Source: JBIICS01 sp044238735
Lineage (GTDB): Bacteria > Bacteroidota > Bacteroidia > UBA4408
Length of the DNA: 21,695 nt
Reading direction: 5' to 3'
Assembly: GCA_044238735.1 (NCBI GenBank)
Contig: JBIICS010000036.1
Coordinates: 1 to 21,695 of the forward strand
Each line of letters opens with the position of its first letter. Position 1 is the first letter of the stretch. Of this stretch, positions 14,262 through 21,695 are shown one piece after another. The position numbers and the translations under genes were made by a program. A model generated the notes under the pieces. It was not told where the DNA came from. It did no database searches and saw only the letters and a list, made by a program, of their open reading frames with translations.

Positions 14262-15672
14262 ATTCTTTACGATATTTTTTCTTTTTCTGTTTGCTATGTA
14301 TTCTTTATATGCGCAAACAACAAAAGAATTTACATTTGAGGAATTTATTGAAATCGTACAAAAAAATCATCCTTTTGTTAATCAGGCCCGTTTACTCCAG
14401 AAAGCTGCTCAAGCTCAGTTAATGCAGGCTCGTGGAAGTTTCGATCCTGTTATAACTTCTAATTTTGCAGAAAAAGAATTTACAGCAAAGGAATATTATA
14501 CTAATTGGGATGGTTATTTAAAAGTGCCCACTTGGTTTGGTCCCGATCTTAAACTGGGAATCGATAACCGTTTTGGAAATTTTGTAAATCCGGAAGAAGT
14601 TACTCCTCCAGGCGGTTTGTTGTATGCCGGTATAAATATTCCCTTGGGCCAGGGTATTATTATTGATGAACGAAGAGCAATATTAAAACAAGCTAAAATT
14701 GCTGTTAAACTTAATGCTGCTCAACAACAATCTGTAATTAATAAAATTATTAAAAGCGCTTCTAAAGATTATTGGGAATGGTATTATTATTATAAGCAAT
14801 TTAAATTATATGAAACCGGATTAATACTGGCAGAATTTAGACTTAGAGCTATTAACGAACGTATTAAGTTTGGAGATGAAGCTCCTATTGACTCGGTTGA
14901 AGCTAAAATTGAAGTTCAAAATCGAATTGCCTTGTTAAATCGTGCGCAATTAAATTATAAAAATTATGCTCTAATTGTATCTAATTACATGTGGACTCAG
15001 GATGGGAGTCCGCTTGAGTTGAAAGAAAATGTTGTGCCCTCTGATAAGGGAACAGACCTGAGAAATAATATTACTTCGGATACACTTAAAACCCGGATGG
15101 ATTGGGCGAATGTAAATCACCCCGATATATTAAAACAAACTTATAAAATTGATCAGTTAAAGATAGATCGTAAATTAAATATCGAAATGCTAAAGCCCAA
15201 TGTAAACATTAATGCAGGTACGCTGGGTTTTGCTACTCCATATAATTTAGATTTTTCATCGTCTTCCCTTCAAACTAATTATAAAATTGGAATGGATGTA
15301 TACGTTCCCATTTTTATGCGTAAGCAAAGAGGTAAATTAAAACAGACTAATGTTAAATTAATGGATGCCGATTACGAATTGGATTATCTGGGTTTATCAG
15401 TTAAAAACGGTATAATGATGGCTTTTAATGAAATGTTTGCCATACAACAACTAATGCCCGTGCAAAGAGATAATGTGCAAAACAGTATTGTTTTAAGGGA
15501 TGCCGAGCAACGTAAATTTGAAAATGGCGAGAGTTCTCTCTTTTTAATTAATACACGTGAACAAAAATTAATTGAATCGCAAATTAAACTGGAAAAGCTT
15601 AAAGCCGATTATGCCAAATCTAAAGTAGATTTTATGTTTAGTACAGGTGTAATTCGGTTTAACGATTTCTAA
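14251..15672 (+). CDS. TolC-family outer membrane efflux protein
   Basis: I start this gene at the ATG at 14251 (473 residues), because a signal peptide begins directly there (MRNKFFTIFFLFLFAMYSLYAQ). An upstream start at 14209 would add 14 highly charged residues and overlap the adaptor gene more. The chosen start overlaps the adaptor gene by 11 nt. The body shows two outer-membrane-factor repeats of long helices (HPFVNQARLLQKAAQAQL near 35, FRLRAINERIKFGDEAPIDS near 205, and a second set near 395-460 with RKFENGESSLFLIN) and strand segments such as LLYAGINIPLGQG. It should form the outer membrane exit duct for the exporter and adaptor upstream. Confidence 0.92.
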   Translation: MRNKFFTIFFLFLFAMYSLYAQTTKEFTFEEFIEIVQKNHPFVNQARLLQKAAQAQLMQARGSFDPVITSNFAEKEFTAKEYYTNWDGYLKVPTWFGPDLKLGIDNRFGNFVNPEEVTPPGGLLYAGINIPLGQGIIIDERRAILKQAKIAVKLNAAQQQSVINKIIKSASKDYWEWYYYYKQFKLYETGLILAEFRLRAINERIKFGDEAPIDSVEAKIEVQNRIALLNRAQLNYKNYALIVSNYMWTQDGSPLELKENVVPSDKGTDLRNNITSDTLKTRMDWANVNHPDILKQTYKIDQLKIDRKLNIEMLKPNVNINAGTLGFATPYNLDFSSSSLQTNYKIGMDVYVPIFMRKQRGKLKQTNVKLMDADYELDYLGLSVKNGIMMAFNEMFAIQQLMPVQRDNVQNSIVLRDAEQRKFENGESSLFLINTREQKLIESQIKLEKLKADYAKSKVDFMFSTGVIRFNDF

Positions 15673-15689
15673 AATATAGGCTCCTAAAT

Positions 15690-16691
15690 TTAATCCGAGT
15701 GCCCCTTTGTTTGTCCATTCTTTATTTTTCCAGTTTCCCACATTTCTTCTTCTTCTTTAAATTGCTTCTTTAGCGCCTCTGTAATTTCTTTATCGCTTAA
15801 ACGGTTTAGATCTGGTTGTCCTGCATTAACCCAGGCAGTATACCATAAACTACCAATGGCTAAAATAGATCTTCGAAATCTTCTTTCTACTTGTCCGTTT
15901 AGCATTTTATCAAAACTGGTAGCATAACCTTCGCAATAGGTCTTCATGTTTACAGTTCCGCGGTTTTCGATGCAGTATTTTTGATCGGGTGGTGTTTTAT
16001 CATTTAATATCCGTTCAAACATTAAAACGGAATCGTGGGCTAAAAAACTTTCTTTTACATAATTCCATATAAAATCATTTATATGTTCAATATAAATGGC
16101 TCGGCCAACAAAATAATCCCAATTTGAAGCTTTTAATTCCGGAATCCTTGATTCCCAGAAGCCGTGAATGCCTTTTTGGTTAGTTAGCTGACCGTTATAA
16201 TTTTCGGTAGTGTGTAATGGAACATGACCATCGGCAACATAATGCCCCAAATCGGCGCTGTAGCGTAATATTTTATCAAGATTTTCTTCTTTAAATGCTT
16301 CTGTTAATCGCCAAACTATTTTCTCGGTATACCAGGGATTAATGCCATATGCGTTTAGTGTATCTTCTGTGTATTTCTCAATTGCCTTTTTCCAGTTGTG
16401 GGGCACTAGGTATAAGCAGCTGTCTCCAAAATGATCTAAATCTATATGATGACGTGGAGCTTCCTCTTTAACTCCATACCTGCGTTTATCGGGATCTATA
16501 GCATGCTCGGTAATAAAGTCGATATGTTTTTTGTAGAAGCCCATAATAGATGATGGAAGAGTAAATACAGCCATTCGGTTTATGCGCTGATGCCCGAAAA
16601 ATCCCCAGCTGTATAATTGAGTTTGGTTCGAAAAAAAAGCCGTTATAAAAACGGCTAAACCAGAGATTATTAAAGCGGTTTTAAAACGCAT
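15690..16691 (-). CDS. Exported zinc-dependent phospholipase C / S1-P1 nuclease-like protein
   Basis: The 333-residue protein has a hydrophobic export signal (residues 1-20). The mature region shows the metal-site pattern of the phospholipase C/S1-P1 nuclease superfamily: W29 and H34 in YSWGFFGHQ, HHIDLDHFGD (81-90), LGHYVADGHVPLH (149-160, with H150, D154 and H160) and HGFWE (176-180). Family members bind three zinc ions and cleave phosphodiester bonds in phospholipids or nucleic acids; which substrate applies cannot be decided from sequence. Its start overlaps the end of the ComB-family gene by 22 nt. It ends 17 nt from the convergent TolC-family gene, with no clear terminator. Confidence 0.85.
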   Translation of the reverse strand: MRFKTALIISGLAVFITAFFSNQTQLYSWGFFGHQRINRMAVFTLPSSIMGFYKKHIDFITEHAIDPDKRRYGVKEEAPRHHIDLDHFGDSCLYLVPHNWKKAIEKYTEDTLNAYGINPWYTEKIVWRLTEAFKEENLDKILRYSADLGHYVADGHVPLHTTENYNGQLTNQKGIHGFWESRIPELKASNWDYFVGRAIYIEHINDFIWNYVKESFLAHDSVLMFERILNDKTPPDQKYCIENRGTVNMKTYCEGYATSFDKMLNGQVERRFRRSILAIGSLWYTAWVNAGQPDLNRLSDKEITEALKKQFKEEEEMWETGKIKNGQTKGHSD

Positions 16692-17407
16692 TGTTTTAAT
16701 TTCTTCAATTCGTTATGATGAAGGTAAGGAATTACGGGGCATATATCAAGCGTTAAACAATATTCGATGTCTTGTTCCAGTTCCAGTTTTTTTAGTCGTT
16801 TACGATGTGAAGAATTTTCAAGAAATTTATTTAAATCGTTTTTAGCAAGGTGATATAAATGCATACTGGCGATTGCCGAATCACAATCGCTTTCAAAATT
16901 GAATTTATGAATTAGTACCTCACTTAACGCACCGGCAAATAAGGTGTCTTCTAAATTAAATTTATCTTTCCATCCCGCACACAATACCAAAACATTTTTT
17001 TGTAATTCATTTAAATGTTCGGCCAGATAATTTAAATTTAGAAATGAACCAATAAGAATGGAGCTGGAATCGTTTTTGGCAACATTAATAGCTTTTGTGC
17101 CATTTGTGGTGGTAATTACAATGGTTTTATTTTTAACATCCTCTCCCATGTAACAAAATGGGGAGTTGCCAATTTCAAAGCCCTCTAAAACCATACCGTC
17201 TCTTTCGGCGGCAGCTAAATAACCTCTTGCTTTATAGTCGCGTGCTTCTTCCACAGTAGCAACCGGGATAATGTTTTCTACACCATGGTAAAAAGCAGTT
17301 ACCATTGCAGAGGTAGCGCGCAAAATATCAACTACAACTACAACTTGATCGGTTTCGGCAAATAGCGAGTAAGAAGCAGGTGAATAACAAACGCTAATTT
17401 TGGGCAT
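16670..17407 (-). CDS. comB: ComB-family 2-phosphosulfolactate phosphatase
   Basis: The 245-residue protein shows family motifs in order: VVVDILRATSAM (about 25-36), AAERDGMVLEGFEIGNSP (65-82), TTTNGTKAI (99-107), CAGWKDKFNLEDTLFAGAL (143-161) and the C-terminal HRKRLKKLELEQDIEYCL followed by CPVIP. ComB removes phosphate from 2-phosphosulfolactate and was characterised in coenzyme M synthesis of methanogens. Homologs occur in many bacteria that make no coenzyme M, where the physiological substrate is less certain. No comA or comC gene is in the window. It lies 2 nt after gcvT and overlaps the phospholipase-like gene, so the three form an operon. Confidence 0.88.
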   Translation of the reverse strand: MPKISVCYSPASYSLFAETDQVVVVVDILRATSAMVTAFYHGVENIIPVATVEEARDYKARGYLAAAERDGMVLEGFEIGNSPFCYMGEDVKNKTIVITTTNGTKAINVAKNDSSSILIGSFLNLNYLAEHLNELQKNVLVLCAGWKDKFNLEDTLFAGALSEVLIHKFNFESDCDSAIASMHLYHLAKNDLNKFLENSSHRKRLKKLELEQDIEYCLTLDICPVIPYLHHNELKKLKQCVLKPL

Positions 17408-17409
17408 GA

Positions 17410-18504
17410 TTAAGATTTTAAAGCAGATTTATAAAAGGGTAATTTAATTACCTTGGCTTTTACTTTGTTTTCACGAATTACAATATTTATTTCGCTGCCT
17501 TCTTTGTGAAATGGCGCGTTTATATATCCCAGTCCGATCGCTTTTTGTAAGCTCGGCGATTGTGTTCCGCTGGTTACAACCCCAATTTCATTTCCATCGT
17601 TATCCGCAATTTTGTATCCATGGCGAGGTATACCTCTTTCAATAAGTTCAAAACCTACTAATCTGCGTTTTATACCTTCCTCTTTCTGCTTAAGTAGTGC
17701 AGCACTGTTGGTAAAGTCTTTTGTAAATTTTGTAATCCAACCAAGCCCGGCATCTAAAGGCGATGTGGTGTCATCAATATCATTGCCGTATAAGCAAAAA
17801 CCCATTTCTAATCTAAGCGTATCTCTTGCCCCCAATCCTATAGGCTTTATACCATGGGCTGCACCGGCTTTGAAAATTTCGTTCCAAATGTGCTCGGCAT
17901 GTTCATTATCAAAGTAAATTTCAAACCCTCCTGCTCCGGTATAACCGGTACTGGAAACAATTACATTATCAATACCCGCAAATTTACCCTTGTTAAAAGT
18001 GTAATAAGCCATTTCGGATAAATTAAGGGAAGTTAAGCTCTGTAATGCCTGTGTTGCTTTAGGTCCTTGCACCGCCAATAAAGAGGTTCTATCACTAATG
18101 TCTTTTATATCAACATTAAAGGTGTTTTGAGACTTTATCCAGTTTAAATCTTTCTCAATGTTTGAAGCATTTACTACCAGCATATAAGTTTTATCATCAA
18201 TTCTATAGACCAATAAATCGTCTATAATTCCTCCGGTATTGTTGGGCAAGCAGGAGTATTGCACTTTACCATCGGTTAAAACAGAAGCATCATTACTGGT
18301 TACCTTTTGTATTAAGGCTAATGCACCATCACCTTTTAAAATAAATTCACCCATGTGCGAAACATCAAAAACACCAACACCATTTCTAACGGTTTCGTGT
18401 TCAACGTTTATTCCCTCGTATTGAACGGGCATATTATATCCTGCAAAGGGAACCATTTTAGCTCCTAGTTTTACATGTAAATCGTTTAAGGCAACGTGCT
18501 TCAT
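17410..18504 (-). CDS. gcvT: Aminomethyltransferase, T protein of the glycine cleavage system
   Basis: GcvT moves the aminomethyl carbon of glycine from the H protein to tetrahydrofolate, releasing ammonia. Family motifs are present: KMVPFAGYNMPVQY near the N-terminus, GVFDVSHMGE, VNASNIEKDLNWI, TGYTGAGGFEIYF, GLGARDTLRLEMGFCLYGNDI and a C-terminal barrel ending in PFYKSALKS. I take the ATG at 18504 (364 residues, the normal length). The open frame extends upstream to 18642 but would add 46 basic residues without homology and would read through a palindrome. The genes for H and P proteins are not adjacent. Downstream are the ComB-family gene (2-nt gap) and the phospholipase-like gene. Confidence 0.95.
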   Translation of the reverse strand: MKHVALNDLHVKLGAKMVPFAGYNMPVQYEGINVEHETVRNGVGVFDVSHMGEFILKGDGALALIQKVTSNDASVLTDGKVQYSCLPNNTGGIIDDLLVYRIDDKTYMLVVNASNIEKDLNWIKSQNTFNVDIKDISDRTSLLAVQGPKATQALQSLTSLNLSEMAYYTFNKGKFAGIDNVIVSSTGYTGAGGFEIYFDNEHAEHIWNEIFKAGAAHGIKPIGLGARDTLRLEMGFCLYGNDIDDTTSPLDAGLGWITKFTKDFTNSAALLKQKEEGIKRRLVGFELIERGIPRHGYKIADNDGNEIGVVTSGTQSPSLQKAIGLGYINAPFHKEGSEINIVIRENKVKAKVIKLPFYKSALKS

Positions 18505-18529
18505 AAAGTGTTTTTTAAGGAGGTCTAAT

Positions 18530-18555
18530 TTACTTTTTTTGTACTGAAAAAGTAA
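18530..18555 (-). promoter_or_regulatory. 26-bp near-perfect palindrome upstream of gcvT
   Basis: TTACTTTTT (18530-18538) and AAAAAGTAA (18547-18555) are exact reverse complements. The centre is GTAC (18541-18544), which shares the same axis of symmetry, with only two mismatched pairs between. The element ends 25 nt before the gcvT ATG. It could be an operator for a dimeric regulator or a hairpin in the leader. Function is inferred from symmetry and position only. Confidence 0.45.
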
Positions 18556-18627
18556 GTGTTTTGCGTTTTTAAAACTGAATTTTATTGACAAAAAATGATA
18601 TTTAGTTTGAGCTATGTATTTTTTCGA

Positions 18628-18750
18628 GATTCCCGGAAGCACAAGTCAAATCTGAATTACCGGTGCGATTAAGGTGCTATCCGGGATCTGCGATTATACC
18701 CCTATTAAACACAGACCCGGAGTCTCCGTTATACTACGCCCGGGGGTCTG
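18628..18750 (-). repeat. GC-rich array of four alternately complementary arms
   Basis: Four arms with a CCCGG/CCGGG core occur at 18631-18637 (TCCCGGA), 18680-18690 (TCCGGGATCTG), 18712-18722 (CAGACCCGGAG) and 18740-18750 (CCGGGGGTCTG or similar on the plus strand). Neighbouring arms are reverse complements, so each can pair with the arm before or after it. Segments 18681-18699 and 18716-18734 are also imperfect direct copies sharing a CCGG...CG(A)TTATAC pattern. The region is clearly richer in GC than its surroundings. It may be a dispersed intergenic repeat or a terminator for the radical SAM gene, whose last codons lie inside it. Confidence 0.5.
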
Positions 18751-20386
18751 ACAAAGATAAAACCTCAAATTCCCCTGCTATTTGCCCATTATATTTAAAA
18801 GCTATCAACTTATTTTCGGTAATGAACGGATTTAAAGGATTTACGGAAAAACGCTGAAAAACAAAGCGATGGGTGTGATGGTTTAGTTGATGCAACATCA
18901 CTAATTTTGATGATTCCTCAAAAGAAAGAGGTTGGTTTAATATTGGTTTTGGTTTTATTTTGGTTTGAGTGTAATAATCAAATGTTAGAAGTTGTTTATA
19001 AACCAGCGAATCATCGAAATAATTATCAAGAAAAGAATATAAAACTTCGTAAACATCTTCTAGTGTATGTTTATGTAGTTCTTTATGTTCGCTGAAGTAA
19101 ATTCCGAGTTTGGTTAAAAAGTAAAAGATGCTGTCGGTTTCAGTTACATATTTTAAAGTATTAATGGCTCTTTTTTTATTCCAGTATATTTCAAGTGCAT
19201 GTTCGAGCATGGTAATTTGATGTAATTCCTGACGACTTAAAAAATCACTTTCTATTATTTGGTAGGGGGGATTGGGATCGAATTTAAAATGATAGTTCTC
19301 GTGTTTATCTCTAACCGGCGTGCCTTTTAAGAACTTTAGAAAGCCTAACTGCAGTTCAGGCGCGAAAAGCTTAAATACCTCTTCGAAACTATATTGTATG
19401 TCTGCATAATAATCCAGCGGAAGACCTACAATTAAATCGAGATGTAATTCAATTTTTTCTTCAACCGATTTTATTACTGCTTTTGTTTTTTCAAAATTTT
19501 GTTTTCTGCTTACTTCTAAATTGGCTTTCTGATTTACGGTTTGTATTCCTATTTCGAATCTAAATAAGCCTTTAGGAACTTTTTCGTTAATAAATTTAAT
19601 GATATCAGGGTGAAGAATATCAGCCGTTATTTCGAATTGAAAGACATTACCGGGCCGGTGGTGATCCAGAATAAACTGAAAAACATCAAGTGTAAAATCT
19701 TTTTTAACATTAAAGGTTCGGTCCAGAAATTTAATTACACGGCCGTGCTGCATCATAAACAATAAATTACTTTTTATGGTTTCTATTGGAAGATAGCGTA
19801 CTTTATTGTCTAAACTGGCCAGGCAAAATTCGCATTTGTAGGGGCATCCACGTGAGGTTTCGAGGTAAAGAACTTTTGATTTTAGGGTATCGGTTGGATC
19901 ATTAGCGTAGGGGTTGATGTTGGCTAAATTTACTACCTCAAAATTTATATTTTGTTTATTAAAAACAATCTTTTTGTGGTCTTTCCATACTAAGTTAGGA
20001 ACTAATAACGGTTGTTGGTGATGTTTGATAAATTCGGTAAATGGGATTTCTCCTTCCCCAACAATAATAAAATCGATATATTCTCTATTTATAATATCTT
20101 CATAGTCGTAACTTACTTCTGGTCCGCCTAAAAGTATTTGAATTGCCGGATTGCGTTGTTTTAATTCCCTGGCTACATTTAATGTTTGGGTAATATTCCA
20201 TATATAGCAACTAAAAGTAACAATATCATACAATAAACATTTTTCTAAAATTTCTTCTAAGTCTTGTTTAATAGTAAACTCATGCCAGTCAAGATTTTTA
20301 TTTTGTTTATTTAATTGAAATAAAATTCTGATAGCAAGATTGCTATGTATGTATTTAGAATTAAGAGTGCTTAATAAAATTTTCAT
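18734..20386 (-). CDS. B12-binding domain radical SAM protein (DUF4080-like)
   Basis: The 550-residue cytoplasmic protein has an N-terminal cobalamin-binding-like Rossmann region (about residues 1-125, with ILLGGPEVSYDYEDII near 84-99 and VGEGEIPF near 109). A radical SAM domain follows with the iron-sulfur motif C181-x3-C185-x2-C188 (SRGCPYKCEFC). Its barrel includes FLDRTFN and FEIGIQTVN. The C-terminal portion, about 370-540, matches the extra domain of this class (DUF4080) as far as I recall. I see no DxHxxG base-off cobalamin motif, so bound B12 is uncertain. The substrate is unknown. It follows the sugar transporter gene after 2 nt. Its final residues (LSDPRA) and stop fall in the GC-rich hairpin array. 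Confidence 0.88.
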   Translation of the reverse strand: MKILLSTLNSKYIHSNLAIRILFQLNKQNKNLDWHEFTIKQDLEEILEKCLLYDIVTFSCYIWNITQTLNVARELKQRNPAIQILLGGPEVSYDYEDIINREYIDFIIVGEGEIPFTEFIKHHQQPLLVPNLVWKDHKKIVFNKQNINFEVVNLANINPYANDPTDTLKSKVLYLETSRGCPYKCEFCLASLDNKVRYLPIETIKSNLLFMMQHGRVIKFLDRTFNVKKDFTLDVFQFILDHHRPGNVFQFEITADILHPDIIKFINEKVPKGLFRFEIGIQTVNQKANLEVSRKQNFEKTKAVIKSVEEKIELHLDLIVGLPLDYYADIQYSFEEVFKLFAPELQLGFLKFLKGTPVRDKHENYHFKFDPNPPYQIIESDFLSRQELHQITMLEHALEIYWNKKRAINTLKYVTETDSIFYFLTKLGIYFSEHKELHKHTLEDVYEVLYSFLDNYFDDSLVYKQLLTFDYYTQTKIKPKPILNQPLSFEESSKLVMLHQLNHHTHRFVFQRFSVNPLNPFITENKLIAFKYNGQIAGEFEVLSLSDPRA

Positions 20387-20388
20387 AA

Positions 20389-21695
20389 TTAGTGCGGAGC
20401 ACCGTTTGTATTTTCATAATCAATACCCTGTTTAGCCAGTATATTTTTAACGGCGTAACCATAATAGGCTAAATACGCAAAGCAAAGAGCAGGAATTATA
20501 TAAGAGTGGTGAATGCCAATTATATCGCTTAAATATCCTTGTAGGGGAGGGATAACAGCTCCGCCAAAAATCATCATAATTAACAATGCTGAACCCTGGT
20601 TAGTGTATTTTCCTAAGCCAGCAATAGATAAACTAAAAATACACGGCCACATTACTGAGCAAAATAAGCCACCGCTAATAAAACAATATACGGCTACCGA
20701 TCTGTTAAGCAGTAAACCCAATATCATTAATACCATTGCAATGGTTCCAAATAGCATCATCGTTTTAGCTGGTTTTTCTTCAGCCAAAAAGAAGAACATA
20801 ATTAGAATAACCAAAAAGGGTATAAAATATAGGAAGTCGTTCATGGGAGATCCCTTAATAAAATTAACCAGCATAATAACACCATAAACCAAAAATGGAA
20901 CAGTTATCGTTAAAATATTTTTTTGAATTTTAGTAAGATTGAAAATGGTTAAGGCGCCAACCCAACGGCCCACCATAAGGCAACCCCAATATAGTGATAT
21001 AAAGTGAACACTTTGGGAGTTGTCTAATCCTAAAAACCGCGGATCTTTTATAAGGGTTTGTAAATTACTTTGTGTGGCTACTTCCACTCCAACGTATATA
21101 AAGATGGCAATCATCCCTAATATAAGTTGTGGAAATTTAAGTGCTCCCAAATCTTTCTCTATTTTTTCGGTATTGGTAACGGGTGGAAGTTTAGATATTC
21201 CCAATAAAAGGGCAAAAGCTATAAAAGCAAATGCTAAAATAGTGTAAGGTGTTTTTACAAAATTAATATCCACTGCGGCGGTGTTTTGATTGTTTATACC
21301 ACCAAATAAGGCATAGGCAATAAGCAATGGACCAATGGTTGTTCCAAAGGAATTAATACCCCCGGCTAAACTAACCCGGTGTGCACCGGTTTCGGGTGGA
21401 CCCAGAGCAATAACATAGGGATTGGCAACTATTTGTTGAATTGCAAAACCCAGAGCAACAATAAATAAGGAAGTTAGCATAAGTGGATAAGACGACAAAG
21501 AGGCAGCTGGTAAAAAGCCTAGAGCCCCTATAGCGGAAGTGCACAAACCGATAATTAATCCTTTCTTATATCCTATTTTATTAAGTGGATCTCCTATCGA
21601 TGCTGAAATTAAAAAGTAAATTAGCGAACCAATGCCATAGGCTAAATAGAATGCGCTGTCTACCCACTGAGATTGAAATTGGGTTAGCTGAAATT
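20389..21695 (-). CDS. Sugar MFS transporter of the FucP/FHS type, N-terminus outside window
   Basis: The open frame continues past the TTG at 21546 to the right edge without a stop, so the start lies beyond 21695; 434 residues are visible. The upstream part reads SQWVDSAFYLAYGIGSLIYF, then the loop GDPLNKIGYKKG, which matches the MFS motif A. Further hallmarks are FAIQQIVANPYVIALGP, LAGGINSFGTTIGPLLI and GGAVIPPLQGYLSD, all typical of the fucose/glucose-galactose:proton symporters. About ten to eleven membrane helices are visible. The exact sugar cannot be told. The stop is 2 nt before the radical SAM start, so the two genes are cotranscribed. Confidence 0.92.
   Translation of the reverse strand, partial: FQLTQFQSQWVDSAFYLAYGIGSLIYFLISASIGDPLNKIGYKKGLIIGLCTSAIGALGFLPAASLSSYPLMLTSLFIVALGFAIQQIVANPYVIALGPPETGAHRVSLAGGINSFGTTIGPLLIAYALFGGINNQNTAAVDINFVKTPYTILAFAFIAFALLLGISKLPPVTNTEKIEKDLGALKFPQLILGMIAIFIYVGVEVATQSNLQTLIKDPRFLGLDNSQSVHFISLYWGCLMVGRWVGALTIFNLTKIQKNILTITVPFLVYGVIMLVNFIKGSPMNDFLYFIPFLVILIMFFFLAEEKPAKTMMLFGTIAMVLMILGLLLNRSVAVYCFISGGLFCSVMWPCIFSLSIAGLGKYTNQGSALLIMMIFGGAVIPPLQGYLSDIIGIHHSYIIPALCFAYLAYYGYAVKNILAKQGIDYENTNGAPH

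Noticed and set aside
18518..18526. Strong Shine-Dalgarno-like aaggaggtc on the plus strand
   Set aside because: It points away from gcvT and no plus-strand gene follows it; it is read as its complement in the gcvT leader.
18505..18642. Longer N-terminus for gcvT (46 extra residues)
   Set aside because: The extension is basic, not seen in GcvT proteins, and crosses a palindrome; MKHVALNDLH at 18504 is the usual beginning.
18505..18733. Glycine riboswitch ahead of gcvT
   Set aside because: I could not find the conserved core of this riboswitch on the minus strand; only the palindrome and the GC-rich arms are present.
21546..21546. TTG at 21546 as the start of the sugar transporter
   Set aside because: The same frame stays open to 21695 and encodes typical MFS helices and motif A, so the true start is outside the window.

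Overview
The window is ordinary chromosomal DNA from a Bacteroidota (Bacteroidetes) bacterium. The lineage call rests on AT-rich composition, starts mostly without Shine-Dalgarno sequences, a giant secreted protein built of PKD repeats, a Sec-exported tail-fibre-like protein with the GIGT-type motifs common in this phylum, a signal-peptide-bearing MORN-repeat (YwqK-like) protein, an FHS-type sugar transporter and a DUF4080-type B12/radical SAM protein. I see no rRNA, tRNA, CRISPR array, insertion sequence or phage module.

Layout. 1-3176 (minus): an outer-membrane-barrel-like protein with a lysine-rich C-terminal tail, followed 5 nt later by a large PKD-repeat protein that runs off the left edge. 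3237-5487 (plus): a TPR protein and a short-chain-dehydrogenase-like protein (stop/start overlap), then the nucleoid protein YbaB and a thioredoxin-fold protein with a single active-site cysteine (again overlapping). 5628-6482: an isolated RmlA sugar nucleotidyltransferase. 6778-9141: a 787-residue exported fibre-like protein. 9331-10497: a MarR-family regulator convergent with the MORN-repeat protein. 10735-15672 (plus): a three-gene type I secretion-like operon (ABC exporter, HlyD-type adaptor, TolC-type outer membrane channel) whose genes overlap. 15690-18504 (minus): gcvT, a ComB-family phosphatase and an exported zinc phospholipase C/S1-P1-like protein, tightly packed. 18734-21695 (minus): a sugar MFS transporter (start outside the window) followed after 2 nt by a B12-binding radical SAM protein.

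The most unusual gene is the ABC exporter of the secretion operon. Walker A, Q-loop, signature, Walker B and H-loop all carry non-consensus residues, and its N-terminal C39-like domain has no catalytic cysteine. As read, it is a complete, in-frame exporter with a pseudo-ATPase, encoded beside an intact adaptor and channel. A perfect 11-bp inverted repeat covers its start codon, which suggests translational or operator control of the operon. A second palindrome lies just upstream of gcvT. A GC-rich set of alternately complementary hairpin arms sits between the radical SAM gene and gcvT and supplies the last codons of the radical SAM gene.
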